Source of the DNA: Gnetum montanum
Lineage: Eukaryota > Streptophyta > Gnetopsida > Gnetales > Gnetaceae
Assembly (NCBI GenBank): GCA_015680685.1
Contig: MNCI01025588.1
Span: forward strand, 753,189 to 815,990
Length of the DNA stretch: 62,802 nt
Direction: 5' to 3'
A program made the position numbers and the translations under genes. Positions 12,061 to 25,289 of the stretch are shown in pieces. Position 1 is the stretch's first letter, and every line of letters begins with the position of its first letter. Below the pieces are notes generated by a model, which saw only the letters and a list, made by a program, of their open reading frames with translations, did not search any database and was not told the origin of the DNA.

Positions 12061-12862
12061 TGATGAATTGTTGTCACTGAACTATGTCGATGAGATCTCA
12101 TCGACATAAGGTTTGATGTGTTGACATGTACGCATCGACGCAATGTCTTGTCTTACTATAATTACACACATACCAGCCACATTTATGGCATCCATTCATT
12201 ATTAGCATAGCAAAGTTCTTGCAATTTGTTCTTTTGAGAGTTAAAATATTTTCTAAGTGCCCACAATAGAAGTGAGAAGTGTATGGATCTTTATTCAAGC
12301 ACTAATGTCCCTGAGCACCTCTATGTGATCAACAATAAAGATGGACTTTCTTCATAAACCTTGCAGCACTTAGACTTGGCTTAATATTTACTTAATGCAT
12401 TTATTACTCATGCAATTTACTTTAATGCATTTAATTAATTAATTCATAGTAGATAATTAATACACATAAGTACAACCATCTCAAGCATATGCTTAACACT
12501 TGGTAACCTAGTAGCATTGTAACGTGTTCATGATGTGTATAACAGATGGGAACAGATACTTATGTTAAGATTAGCTAAGCATTAGTTAGTTATTAGATTA
12601 TTTAAACATTTAATTACTTTATTTTTGGCACTTAGGAAAATTAATTAAAAATATAAAATGATAAAAATCATATGCCTCAGTTACACTTAACCATACCTTT
12701 ACACATAACAAGTGAAACTGAGAAGACAATGATCACATTTGTTAAATTCACTACTTAGACCCAATGTACTTAGAAAGCTAAAGTCCACAAAATTTGATCA
12801 GATCACTTAATGAATGCTAGTGATTTGTATGTTTGGGCTTATGGACTACTTGCTTCTCATCA
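12061..12862 (+). repeat. 3' LTR of element A
   Basis: 802 bp, TGATGA to TCATCA. U3 words are of the tcatcgacat / catcgacgc type. The TATA region has decayed (actataattac near 12154); aataaa at 12334-12339. Shorter than the 5' copy through small deletions, including one duplicated cttaatgcttagtaa segment present only in the 5' copy. Confidence 0.9.
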
Positions 12863-13375
12863 CTACTGGGTTACCAAGTATATACTACTAGCTACACTAA
12901 GTATCCACTATTAGAATTACCAAGCATTAATATATTATGCTTGAAGTAGTCTTACTCATGTTGCTTATGAATGATGATATTATTTACTTAAGAACATAAA
13001 AGTAAATTACTAAAATGTAGAATAATGCTAGTTGAAATGCTGCAATGGATAGAAGAAATCTCAATTTTATTACTACTTAAGCAAATGTATCCATGTATAA
13101 ATGCACTTGAATAAAATGTCGTACAATCACTTAAATCCATGCTATAGGCACTCAGAGAGAAAATATTCTAACTTCTATAGAAAGAAACTAAATTATTTTA
13201 GCTAAGGCTATGATCAACAAGTGTCATAAATGCAAGGGGTATGTGCATTTATATAGGCAATGCCTACATCAGTGTCAATGTACCTACATCAATGCATCAT
13301 AGAACATGTTAACGAGGATATGTCAATGGGGCTTCAACATGCATCAAAATAGTCTATCTTATTGATGCTTCATCA
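12863..13375 (-). repeat. Element B 3' LTR, right part
   Basis: Continues the LTR broken at 1821. On the minus strand it has the start terminus TGATGA at 13375, a U3 block with acatcaatgc-type words (13265-13370), a TATA-like tttatata near 13240 and a poly(A) signal (tttatt on plus at 13066-13071). The next bases, taccccta, are the reversed polypurine tract, so this is the 3' LTR of a minus-strand element. Confidence 0.8.
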
Positions 13376-15990
13376 TACCCCTAAGACTATCTAAGAACCC
13401 ATCCTCAAGTGAACAAAATTAGGATTGAGTTTCTTACAAAATTTGAAAAGTATGGAACTCTATTGACATACAAACTGATTAATTGACTCTAACTTACTTT
13501 GAGTGCCAAATTGTATGGATTACAAAGATGGATGTAATTTTACAACAAAATTGGATACTTGGATAAAAAATTTAGCTGGCACCTGTTGAATGGACAAAGA
13601 TGTGATGAAGTCTCATACGATGCTTAGAGATGGAGGCTCATGTGGCGCAAATGATCCTTCATCATGTCTTGGTGCTGCTGGAGGTTCAAGCTACCCTACT
13701 ACTATTGTTGTTGCTATTGGAAGTTTGAAGGCATCTAGGAGTGCCTTTATTTTATTTTCTTTGCTTCCTGGATTGTATAAGGTCTAGATTGCTTTACCTA
13801 GATGAGCTAGTGTATGGATGTCCCACATGCATGGAAGTGAAAAAACATCTCCTTCACATTGATGAATGAGGTTGTGAATTTTTTATGTTTAATATTGAAT
13901 ACCTTTACAAGGTTCTATAGCTTATGGTAGTCATTCATCATCCTCACTAGGTTCTCAGCAATAGTTCATTTATCGATGAACCTAATTTTAAGAACTTTAA
14001 GCTTTGTGTTGGCTATATTTAACTTTTATTTTGTTTCCTTATGGAACTTGAACTTCACCTCATAGAGGAGGTAGGAGTTGGCAACCTACTTCTCCAATTC
14101 ACTTTTTGGCCTCCTTATTATTAGTATTGCCAAGTTTGCATATTGGAGGTTGGTGAGCTTCATATTCTCAGTTACCTCCTTTATTTGCAACTTATTTAGA
14201 TGGATTTTAGCCTTGTTGTATGTATTTAGTTCATCAAAGATGGGCTATCATGCATTACCTCTTTACTGGAGTTATATAATGATCTTGTTTATCTTCACCT
14301 TAGCTAATTATATTTCTTTTTCATTGACCTTCTTGAGTAGTTCAACCTAGTTACTATAGTGATTTTTCACTCTTTCAAATTTCAAGGCCTCATTCTTCCA
14401 AGTAGCTATCTCAATTGTAGTCCTCTAAAAAAGAGTAGAAACCACCTCCATTGAGAGATTCCTATTTTCAGCTACTAACCTCCTTAAGTCCAAGTTGACC
14501 TTAGCAAGTTGTTTCTACTATTGGCAGATGTATTTGATTATCTAGTTCTTTTGTTGCTTAGTAATTTGTAGGTGATGATTATCCTGACTGAGGACTAAGT
14601 TTTCTTTATGAACTTGCGATTGGTCCTTGGCCATGGCCTCTAACATAGATGCATCAAAGATCATCATCTCCTTTGCACTCTTAGCCTCTTGATATTCTTG
14701 CTAAAGTTGTTGTAAAGCTTCATCTCATGTAAGCTTAGGCCAAAGAATGATAGGATCAGAGAGGTAGGCTCGTAATACTACAACTTTGGTAACCAAATAA
14801 AAATTGGTCATGGTGGCCTCCTCAAGTTGTGCATTCATGACCAATAACTTGCCCTTTATCTCTAGTAGTTGTGAATGGTTTGTAGTAATATCATTCAGAA
14901 GATCAAAGATCTCTAGAAGTTGTTTCTTGACTCCTACTAGTCTTTCCAAAACATCTTCATATTAGGCAGTGCTCATCTAGGCACTTATTACTCTTGTTGA
15001 CACATGGACATTTTCCATGGTAGCTATGTGTAGTGTAGACATTGTAGGAGTATTGAGGGCTTTAGCAACTTTATTAGTCACCATCTACATCAATATCTCT
15101 CCCTTATATGGTACTACTAGGACCATTGCCCCTTCTTCTTCCTTTAACATGATGGAAAAGGTTGTTGCATTTCCTGAAATTTCAAGAAATGCTTGTCCAA
15201 AAATGGACATAGTGACCTTCTTGATGGTTGCTTGGTTCTATTATGTAGAGAAGAGGTGCACTATCTCATTGTCCAACTAGTTGATAGTCCTTGCAACCTC
15301 ATTCAAATGGCTCATGATTGGATGGTAGATGGATGACTTCCCATCACCTATAGACCCTTGTTGTTACTACAATTGTTACTCTTAAAGTTTTCTAAGTTAC
15401 TCTATAGCTAGTTTCTGGGGTTGCAGGTGATGGTGGTGGTGGCTGCTCCTCTTCCTAAAGCTTCACCACTATCTTATCCTTTATCATCTCCTGCCATGAT
15501 GTGGCAAGAGTGCAATGGATCATATCATTAGAGTAGTGAGCTATTCCTCCCCTTTTGCACAATTTTCTAATAAATCATGGGAAGAGGATTATCTTCCTAC
15601 CCTTTTCATTTTCCTTGAAACACTTTTTAATTTCTAGGAAAATGAGCTAGGTTAAGTTGATAGGGAATTCCCTGCTTAGAGATGCATATGTCCTAGTGGA
15701 GAAGGTTGTCATGTTACTTGACCTCACCATTGGATTTAGGTGATATGCCATGATCTTGAAGTAGGCTATCTCCACCTTTGTTAGTGCACTGTACTCCTTA
15801 TGATCCACTCTGCAGCATCACTTGACTCATTTGTTTTTTTCTTCTAGGTCTACCTACATGGAAGATTTTAGTAAGCTTTACCCCAATGTTAGGTAAATTG
15901 AGGGCTTTAGTAATGATGTCAACTGAATAGGAGATGGTGATGTGTTTGATTTTCATTGATGCATCTTCTTGTCAATTGTTATAAAGTAGT
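13376..15990 (-). pseudogene. ORF3 and 3' UTR of element B, truncated
   Basis: Read right to left: the transposon-protein-like segment at about 15520-15760 (FPINL, then KCFKENEKGRK), a low-complexity linker, then the coiled-coil part, where 14725-14949 reads QLLEIFDLLNDITTNHSQLL and aligns with C and E. The 3' untranslated part and reversed polypurine tract are at 13376-13560. The copy stops at about 15990, at the position matching 27870 in C. Its pol, gag and 5' LTR are absent from the window. Confidence 0.75.
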
Positions 15991-16880
15991 TAGTTTTTTG
16001 AAACATTAGTAAAAAAAGAAAACTTATGTTGCAACTCATGACTCTTATCATTAAAATTGAGGTAGGATCTTGTTGTAAAATGTGTAGTTTATAGTTCATG
16101 AGATGTAATCTCGCACACTTTAACCAGCATATTTTTCATAAAACTTACCAAAATTTGAAAGATACGTTGGACATGAAGGACCTACAACACTTGCAAATTC
16201 AATCAATTTATCAATAGTTATGGTAGAGGATTAGCAGCATCAAATTAACAACTATGTTTCCTATATAAACAAAAATTCAAACGTATTGAAGGAACTTTAG
16301 GCATTTTGAGCATTCTTGCACATTAGAGCTTAACATTGAGGCTTTCAGCACAATGCACATTGCCAATAGTCCAACAATCATTCCACCATTTTTTCAACAC
16401 CAACATAATAGATTTATACCTAAAAATTAGTAAGGAGTGTTGAAAATGGAGGCTTAGGAGCATCTAGATCAAGAAACCAACTATGGGACATAATCTACCA
16501 ACTTCACCAAACATCAAGCATCATCTGTGCAGCACCTTGTGCATCTAAGTACATAAATTGTGCACATTTTAAACTCATTCTCTTCAAAATTTTGTTATCT
16601 TAATAAAATTTGAATAGTTTATTTATGTATTCCAAGTTTATTATCTTGTACTTCAAGTTTATTTTGTGTATGTTCTCTGGTATTAGATCTACAATTTCTC
16701 AAATCTATTTAAACCCATTTATAATTTCTAAGTACCTTGGTGATTAACAAGACCATTCATGATGCCTTAGATCCTCTTTTTTGAAGGTCCTTAGGATCTA
16801 TGGTTAAACTATTCCACCAGAAATCTTTGGTTTTGTAGCACCAAATTTTCTAGTGCAACAATTTTTGGTGCTAGAAGGAG
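15991..16880. other. Unassigned AT-rich stretch
   Basis: Lies between the broken end of B and recognisable LINE sequence. No reading frame, LTR terminus or repeat pattern stands out. It may hold the 3' UTR of the LINE, but I see no poly(A)/poly(T) tail to prove this. Confidence 0.3.
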
Positions 16881-18100
16881 GGCCTTTGCCCAATCTTATT
16901 CTACCATATTTGAAATACATTTTTTAAGGAAAAAATAAAACCCAGTTTTATAGTGGCTAGGGCATAGCTGACAATGCAAAGAAAGATTAAGAACATCCAT
17001 GAGAACAAAAAATGATTGCGCAATTAGCTAAAAAATGCCAAGAGAAGAAAGTTGGATCACACCATTTATGCTAGAAAACCCATCAATTGCAAGAAATTCA
17101 CACTGTGTGTAGAGCCTCTACAACAAGGGTTTTATGTTTATGCCTCGTCCATTTGTCTTAGCTTTGAGGGGTGTGAGTTAGTAAATCATGTAGGGATCGC
17201 CAATGCCAATGTGCACCTGTTAAGCATATAAGCTCATTCTAGAAAGATTGGGTAGTAGGATAGCTAAAAAGGTAGTGGTTAATGGTCTCAACGCACACAT
17301 GTGCTATCATCAATCAAGCCTTTATGGAATAGAAACGCCTTTAGAGGTTATTTGCCAAGTAAACATTTAGACATAAAAACTTTGCATTTAGGAATTATAA
17401 CATCATGCCACCATGACTCTTTTATTGAATGTTTGATACCTAGTGCAAGGCTTGTATAGGCCTCACATAGCTTATATTGAGTTGAGTGACCCCATTGCAT
17501 AACTTGATTTTTGAACTCTAATATTCTATTGGAACCAAGGCCTTAATTTTTCAAAGCTTTGCCATGTTGGATTAGCTGTAATAATGGTTGAAGCATTGTT
17601 AAATAAAGTATTATTATAAAGATATTTGGCTCGCATTACTTGAACCCATGGTTTGTCACCTATATAGAGTTGCCAAATAAGCTTCCCAAGTAATGTGAAA
17701 TTAATGTGATGTAAATGTTGAATACCCCAACCTCCTTCTTGGACTAGACAATAGAGATGGAAATTATGTTCTTTAACATGAGACCAAAGAAAATGTCTTT
17801 CCAACTTTTTCAAAAGATGCAACACTACTTTTGGAGCTTTATAACAGGATAAAAAATAAAGAGGAGTTGCTTGAAGTATTAAGTAGAGCAATTGTAGCTT
17901 CCCTGTTTGAGTCAAAAGCTTCTCTTTCCAAGCCAACAATCTTTTATTTATTTTTTGAATAACTTCCTTCCACAAATTAATTGTCCTAAGAACAAAGGAA
18001 CACCCAAATACTTAGTAGGTATTTTATCTTCTTGACACTATATTTTAGAACAAAACTCTTGAAAAACATTTGCCAATGTCCCAAAGTTGAAAATCCTACT
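16881..18100 (-). pseudogene. LINE (L1-type) 3' part: RT C-terminus and zinc-finger tail
   Basis: The open stretch 17975-17526 reads INKRLLAWKEKLLTQTGK and later QEGGWGIQHLHHINFTLL and KPWVQVMRAKYL, typical of the region after the RT catalytic core in plant L1 elements. Near 17260-17310 a CVETINHY phrase fits the zf-RVT tail. Just right of it, at 17980-18030, a KYLGVPLFLGQ phrase leads up to the insertion point of C. The LINE continues at 31383. Confidence 0.8.
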
Positions 18101-18990
18101 TGATGAGTTGTAGTTCAATTAGCTACATTGACAAGGCCTCATCAATGTGGCCTCGTTGACGTAGGATACCCCATCAATGTTGTGTTTGCTTTTGGCTATA
18201 AATACGTGCCTACCAGCCACATTTATGGCAAGAGGGATTTTTTAGCACTGAAATTCTTACAGTTTGTTAATTTGAAAGTTAGAATTTTTCTTCCAAGTGC
18301 CTGCAGCAGGAATATTAAGTGTATAGATTTTTATTTGAGCATTATTGTACCTGAGCACGATAGTGTGTGTAGGCAATAAAGATAAGCTTTTTAATAGACC
18401 TTGCAGCACTTTAGATAGATTAAACATTTTGTTTGTGCATTTAATTTTTTTAATTATTTATTTAATGCTTTAAATTATTTATTAAATGTTTACAGTAATT
18501 AAGTTAATGAAGTGATTAAGCAAGATAGATTAAACACGTAAGTATGACCACTTTGAGCGTAACACGTATTCACTTGGTAATCCCAGTAGCATTATCGCTT
18601 GGTACACCTAGTAGCGTAGTGCTTAGTTGTCCAGTAGCAGATACGTAGGTTCAATATGTGTATGGAAAGTGGACTAGATGCTTATGTTAGGACTAGTTAG
18701 ACATTTGATAATTAGTTAAATCAAATTAGTTAGTCCAACTACTTTATTTCTCTTTAAGCACAAAACCATAAAAATATAAAATGATAAAAATTATATGTCT
18801 CAATTACACTTAACCATACCAATGTACATCACAAGTGTAATTGGGAAGACAATGATTGACCTTAAGGCAAGATTTATTTCCTAGAAGACTAGTGCACTAG
18901 AAAAGATAAAGTCCATGGAATTTGACCAGATTGTGCATGAATGCTTTGTGATTCATATGGTTGGACGTAGGGGTACCTCGCTGCTCATCA
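18101..18990 (+). repeat. 5' LTR of element C
   Basis: 890 bp. U3 word block at 18123-18180, TATA box 18197-18204, poly(A) signal aataaa 18375-18380, then U5 ending ctgctcatca. The primer site follows after one base. Confidence 0.93.
18123..18204 (+). promoter_or_regulatory. LTR promoter of C: ggcctc-atcaatg words plus TATA
   Basis: The block contains acattgacaaggcctcatc, aatgtggcctcgttgacg and ccatcaatg, close to self-complementary in parts, and is followed by ggctataaatacg. The same words return in the internal block at 26884-26966. Confidence 0.65.
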
Positions 18991-18991
18991 T

Positions 18992-19009
18992 TGGCACCAT
19001 TTCTAGGGA
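18992..19009 (+). other. Primer-binding site of C, tRNA-Asp type
   Basis: TGGCACCATTTCTAGGGA matches the Athila-type site complementary to the tRNA-Asp 3' end at 13 of 18 positions; four of the five mismatches are G-to-A or C-to-T changes. Confidence 0.75.
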
Positions 19010-19145
19010 CTTTGCTTCTTGAAATGTGTGTTATTTAGGTTTAAGTGAATGCCATTAATATTGTTGTGTGAACCACAAGGTCAATATCATTCCTACTATA
19101 CATAGAGTTATAAAAGCACACTAATAATTTTATTTGTTTTGCAAA

Positions 19146-21000
19146 ATGTCTTCTTTTTCTCACAAGCACAAAGATGTCAAATTGCTGGTGTCACAAGAGT
19201 GCAAAGTGGTATATACTCATCTAGATGAGTATGTACCAGACTTCACCTTCATCCTACATTAGGATGAACAGCTGCAATGGTGTGATATGAAGGGTAACAT
19301 CGTCTTGCCTCTCGATTGATCTGTACCATGAGTGCTACTTAAAACTCTTAAGAAGTTGGGTATCTCAGATCTTCATGAAGAATACGTTGTGGATGGTTAT
19401 GACACTTGAAACTATTATCCCATTGAAACACAATGCACGCAAGATTGACATCAGGAGAAGCTCCATGAGGCTACAAAGGGGAAACATCACACTAATGTCT
19501 TGTTCTTACTAAATCAAGATGACAATGAGGATCCTCCCTTTGAAGGTTCTCAACATGAAGATTCTCCACCCCCGGTTATTGGTGACAAGGGCGTGACCTT
19601 GAACTTGTGATCCACAATTCATAAACTAGGTTCAAGAGAAAGTAACAATCAATGTAGGGACTCGAGCAAACATCACAATAGTAAGGGATCTAAGGATGGT
19701 GGTTCTAATGAGCAAAAAAGTGGTGGTGGACACCATTGTGGCGATGACAGTCCACCTTCCTCTCCATCCTCTTTATTTGATTGTGAACATTCCTCTTCAT
19801 CTGATAGTTCTCATAGAAGTCATTGTCAAAATAATCATGATGAAGGTGCTTTACGAGACAATAATGACTTTGAAGGCCACCAAGACTGAAGGGGTGGAAA
19901 AAACCATCATTGGCGTCATCAACATAGTGATGATGATGAACCTTTGTTAGCAACTCAAAGTATGTTCAATATTGTAGAGGCAGTTAGAATTCCAACTAAG
20001 CATATGAAAGATAGTTGGATCAAGTGCTTAGACATGAACAATATCCCAAGATTTAAGGTGGGATACAATTATTATCCATAGACACATCTACAAGATTTCC
20101 ATGATGCTTGTGCCTTACAGAACATAGAAAATGAATGGTGGAAACTCAAACTCTTCCCTAGGACACTCATCAAGGAATTTGAAAGCTAGTACCAGTCTTT
20201 GGAGTTGGAATCTATTTGCAGATGGAGTACCATGTTGGAACTATTCAATGAAAAATATCAAATGTACTTCAGAGTGTCTAATTTGAGAAGGTAAATCCAA
20301 GGCTAGAAATAGGGAAAACATGAACTCTTGGATGACACCATGGGTAGATACTATTCACTCTTACATCAATGTCCTAGCCATGGTTATTCTCATAGGGAAC
20401 AACTTTGCCACATTATAGATGGGCTAAGAGCAGAAACTAGAAGAACCCTTGGGGTGTATGCCTAAGGAAGATTGTTTGAACTAAGACCTCATTAGATCCA
20501 AAGGCTAATTAAGCAAGTAGCAAAAGAAGAAGTTGAGCTATGAAAAAGAGAAAGTATGGAAAAGTATAATAGGGATCCTTTCATCAAAAAATGGGAGGTT
20601 TGATTTTGTGACAAGGAGGAGTCATTACTTGATGAAGTGGTGAATAGGAAAACCTTGCCCATCCAAAAATCTATTTCTGGCATTTTGGCAAAGGTTGATA
20701 AATTATGAGACTCTTAGGATGAAAAATTTTATACTGCTATGAAGATCATCGAAGAATCGAAAGAGAAAAATAGTGATCATAACCATAGAAGGTAAAAAGA
20801 AGTTGAATGTGCCTACCAAAGAGATAAGTGAAAAGCTACATTAGTAGAGAAAGTTGTGGAAACTGACTCTAATGATGAAGCTAATTATGACATCTATCAA
20901 TATGAATATCCAAAGGGATGTTGCCCTATGGTGTCACACTTACAAGAGTCTAGGGTGTATGCATTGAATCCTTAACTAGCATGTAGGAAATCTAATGTAG
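19146..21000 (+). pseudogene. gag of element C, decayed
   Basis: ATG at 19146 opens MSSFSHKHKDVKLLV, then VVYTHLDEYVPDFTFILH before a TAG. An Asp/Ser/His-rich segment follows at about 19700-19900. The retrotransposon gag capsid segment is at about 19970-20290 (KHMKDSWIKCLDMNNIPRF, then KLKLFPRTL). The knuckle near 20890-20930 reads CDIYQYEYPKGCC, with the second Cys and the His replaced by Tyr. Stops fall mainly at Gln and Trp codons. Gag would bind RNA and assemble particles. Confidence 0.8.
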
Positions 21001-24000
21001 TTCCACCAACAACAATAAGCTTACTATCCAAGTGGAGCTCTTCCACAACCTTATGAACAACACCAATAGTGATATCAAGCACAATCATGGGGAGTGCCAC
21101 CACCAAGGTAGTAGTCCCCTTATAGGCAACCAGATCCATATGTGTACTATGTTTAGCAAACTATTTCTCCAAGAAGTTTTACAAGTCATACCTCATTTCA
21201 GCATCACTATTACCCTTTAGGGTACCACCAAACACATTCGCCATCTACTAGAGGGAAAAACCCATATCCATACCACCTTCTGCATATGTCTACACAACAC
21301 CTCCATCTTCAACCTAGTTACCTCCTGCTCTGTCCATGCAAGTTGAGATTCCTCCACAACTGCAACAACAAAATGCTATGAGGGCTATACATTCATAACT
21401 AGATTTCTAGCCAAGTGGTTCAGATAATCAATTGAGAAAAAGACCCTTCTTCTAACCTAGCAGTCCTCTTCAGCCCTCATAATCTAGTCTAGTTGATCGT
21501 CTTGCATCTCCAATAGCCTCATCCTCTACATCAAATACCTTTGAGTGCCCTTCAAACTAAGTGTTGCCTTAGATTCACACTATGATGCTAACTCATGTTG
21601 TTTCCTATTTCATCAAGGTTGGCAATCTTTCCATGAAAAGATCTAACCTAGCAAGTCCACTCATTTACCTATAGATTACTAGACATGAGCCATGCAAGGC
21701 TCTTCTTGACTCTGGTTCTGGAGCTAATCTCATCTCCCATCACATGTACAAGGCTTGAAACCTACCACCTATTAAGAAGAGCAACATTCATCTAGAATTG
21801 ACAGATCAATCAATTACTATTCCTCTAGGATTAGTAGAGGACATTGTGACCATAGTTTGTGGGTGGTCCTATCCTGATGATTTTCTGGTGATCAAGATTG
21901 AGAACTACAAAAGTGATTTCCCCATCATTATGGAAAAACCTTGGTTAAGCACGATCGATGCATGTATCAGCATAAGGAACCTATCTCTAGAAATATCCAA
22001 AGAAAATGAATTGGACAAGATAGAGAAGAAGCATATTTCATGTATCACATACAATGATAATGGGTGCAATTGCATGCAAAGGATTTAGCCCATCAAAAGT
22101 ACATACATTAAAGCATGCAATCAGTGTGCACAAGAAATTAGTATTTAAAAGTATCTGTATGTAGTGACCACAAATCGGAGGGCACCTAGTGGCTGATAGC
22201 TGACTTAGATAGTAGCACATTATGCATGGAACTAGCTAAGAGCCTAACATGTGCTTATGTTAAAGGCATGAACAAAATTGAACAAGTTCATTCCCAACTC
22301 TTGAATGAAGATGATGATACCTGTTGGGGAGAGTTGAAAATCCCTAATAACTTCAAGCAAGAGCCCCTAGAGCTAAAAACTTTATTGACCAGTATGGAAT
22401 ATGCACTTTTAAAAAATGGTAAACTGGTCATAATTAATGTCTAACTTGCTCTTGAACAAAAAGAAAATCTGTTAAAGGTAGTTAACAAATGGTCAACAAC
22501 CTCTGCTTGGTCGTATCCTAAGCTAATTGGAATTGATCCAAGGATATGCCAGCATCACATTTACATTGTCCTAGCCATGAAGCCTAGAAGGTAGCCATAG
22601 AGGCAGCTAAACCCCAAATTGAAGCAAATTGTCAAAGAGGAAATTAAACGACTCCTCAAGGTGGGGTTAATTTATCCCATTGCAAATAGTGAGTGGGTTA
22701 GCCCACTCATGATTGTGTTGAAGAAAGGTGACAAGTGGTGGGTCTGCATCGACTTTAGGCTATTAAATATGGCAACATTTAAAGATCATTTTCCATTATC
22801 ATTTGTGGATCAAGTGTTGGACACCATATCCAAGCATTATTATTATAGCTTCTTGGATGGTTATAGTGGCTATAACCAAATACAAATTGCACCAAAAGAT
22901 CAGGCCAAGACAACATTTACAAGTGCTTAAGGGACTTTTGTGTATTGTAAGATGTCATTTGGTCTATGCAATGCCCCTACAACATTTCAATGCCTAGTCC
23001 TTAGTATCTTTCAATAGTAGATTGGTAGTGGTGTGGAAGTCTTCATGGATAACTTTTCCACCTATGGAGCTACATTTGAGTAGGCCTTGGACCACCTTGA
23101 GCAAGTATTGAAGAGATGTGTTGAAACAAACTTGTGACTCAACTGGCAAAAGAGACATCTCATGGTCTAAGAAGGCATTATTCTAGGGCACCAAATTTCA
23201 CAAAAAGGGATTGAGGTAGACCCAGAAAGGATAAGGGTCATCCAAGGAATTACACGTCAACTAGAGATAGTCAAAGATGTTAAATCATTCCTTGGACACG
23301 CTAGCTACTACCAACAATTCATAGAAAATTTCTCTAAGATTACAAAGCTGTTAGTAGAGCTTACAAAGAAAGATACACCTTTCATCTGGACCAAGGAATG
23401 CGAACATGCATTCCAATAATTAAAAGAGAAACTTGTAGAAACACCAATCCTATGAGCACCAGACCGGTCCAAACCCTCCCACATCATGATGGACGCATCT
23501 AACTATGCCTTGGGAGGAGTGCTCACATAGATGGATGATAAGAAACAACCATACTACATCCACTGTGTGAGTCAAAGCATTGTGGGAGCACAATTAAAGT
23601 ACATCACCATGGAAAAAGAACTAATGGTTGTGGTGTATGCTCTAGAAAGTTCAGGCACTATATGCTTACCTACAAAGTATTTGTGCACACGGACCACAAC
23701 GCAATTTGCTTCCTCATGAACAAGCCAATAGTGAGCCCTTGTTTCATATGGTGGCTAGTGATCTTGCAGGAATTTGATCTCACAATGGTAGATCGAAAAG
23801 GAACCAAGAATGTGATCATTAACCACCTTTCTCACTTAAGATGGGATAATAAAGAGGGGGAGAGCTTGCCCTCTGATTAGTTTACAGATGAACTCCTCTT
23901 TACAAGAGTAATAAATTAACAAACGACCACAGAAATAGCATTGTATAATGGAATCCTCACTTATCTTCTCACTCAGAAGATGCCACAAGATTTTCACTTT

Positions 24001-25289
24001 AGATAGAAGCAAAAATTTCTTCATTGGGCCAAATATTTTGTGGAAATCAATAGACACATCTACAAGATGTGTGTCGATGGCCTATTTCATTACTGTGTCC
24101 TTGATAAGCATTAACTATGCATTCTCCAAGATGTTCACAAAGGGCCTTGCGGAGGCCACTATGCACGGAAACACAAAATCATAAAAATCTTAATGATAAG
24201 ATACTATTAGCCTACAATCTACAAGGATGTCCACTAGTTTGTTAAATCTTGTGAATGGTGTCAACGAGACAAGGGGATGATTGCGTGCATGGAAGGTTCT
24301 CAATAGTGGATCCAATGACTAGAACCTTTTGATATATGGGGTGTTGACTTCATGGGGCCAATCACACCCATGCTTGATGGGAAGGCATATATTATCGTAG
24401 CAGTTAACTACTACATAAAAAGGGTAGAAATAGTAGCCATTACTGATTGTACATTATCCATTGTTGCTAGATTCATACAACAAAATATTGTAAATAGGTT
24501 TGGGTGCCATGTTCACTAATTTCTGATAATGGAACCCGTTTCATAGGTGCCACTTTTAGAAGGTTAATGCAACACTTGGGGGTTGAACATAAATTAACAA
24601 CACCTTACCACCCCCAAGCCAACAGTCAAGCAAAGGTAACTAACCAGGAGATCACAAAAATACTAACATAGACCATTAGCAAATATAGGAAGAATTGGAG
24701 TGCAAAACTTAATGATGCCCTCTAGGCTTATCATTCAACATGGAAACTTTCTATTGGTTATTCTCCCTATGATTTGGTGTATGAAAAACTTTCAATGCTC
24801 CTAATTCAATTTGAGCTCCGTACACTCTCAACAGCCTGTGATATGAATATTAACTTAAGTTTAGCATAGAGAGAAAGATTAATCAACCTGAATGTGCTAG
24901 ATGAAAATCAATTAGTGGCCCTTTCTTTGAATGAGGTGCACAAGGTATTCAGCAAGCAATTTCATGACCTCAGAATCAGGAAAGTAAAACTTCAACTAGG
25001 AGATAAGGTTCTCTATTGGAACCCCACACATGTACCTCAAAAGGAAATATTTCAAACATTGTGGGAGGGACCATATATAATTGATCAAACCTTTTCCTCT
25101 AGGACCATGTTAACCTACAAGCCTAAAAGCCCAAATAAAAAATAGTCGCTCAACATCCAACAAGTAAAACCTTTCCTAGAACCAAGATAGGCCAATGCAA
25201 CTATCACCTCGATGAATGGACAATCACGTTCTATTTTTTGGATCTCCTCCTTCCAACTTAGTCATGGGGGAGATGGCCATCCATGTTAA
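21001..25289 (+). pseudogene. pol of element C, decayed
   Basis: Linker to about 21600. Protease LLDSGSGANLISH near 21707-21745. RT about 22600-23400: FLDGYSGYNQIQIAPKDQ, then VEVFMDNFSTYG where FMDD is expected. RNase H about 23480-23870: DASNYALGGVL, EKELM, HTDHNA, with a frameshift near 23650. Integrase about 24060-25150: a GVDFMGPITP start, ISDNGTRF with its Asp kept, PYHPQAN, then QAK where Glu is usual; the C-terminal KVLYWNPTHVPQ segment is readable. The frame ends at a shared motif just before TAA (25287-25289). Not functional. Confidence 0.85.

Larger units (their letters stand above)
1822..12862 (+). mobile_element. Ty3/gypsy Athila-like LTR retrotransposon A, complete outline, decayed
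   Basis: Bounded by two LTRs starting TGATGA and ending TCATCA. The five flanking bases are ctgct on the left and ctact on the right, a likely target-site duplication with one later change. Internal order is primer site, gag, protease, RT, RNase H, integrase, third ORF, polypurine tract. Many TAG/TAA/TGA codons and indels break the frames. Two internal deletions are visible by comparison with C: about 200 bp near 8640 and about 1.8 kb at about 9450, the latter removing the ORF3 5' end. It sits inside the 3' LTR of element B. Confidence 0.9.

Noticed and set aside
19696-19953. Overlapping 82-84-codon frames on both strands
   Set aside because: Low-complexity His/Asp/Ser codons of the decayed C gag read in the wrong frames.
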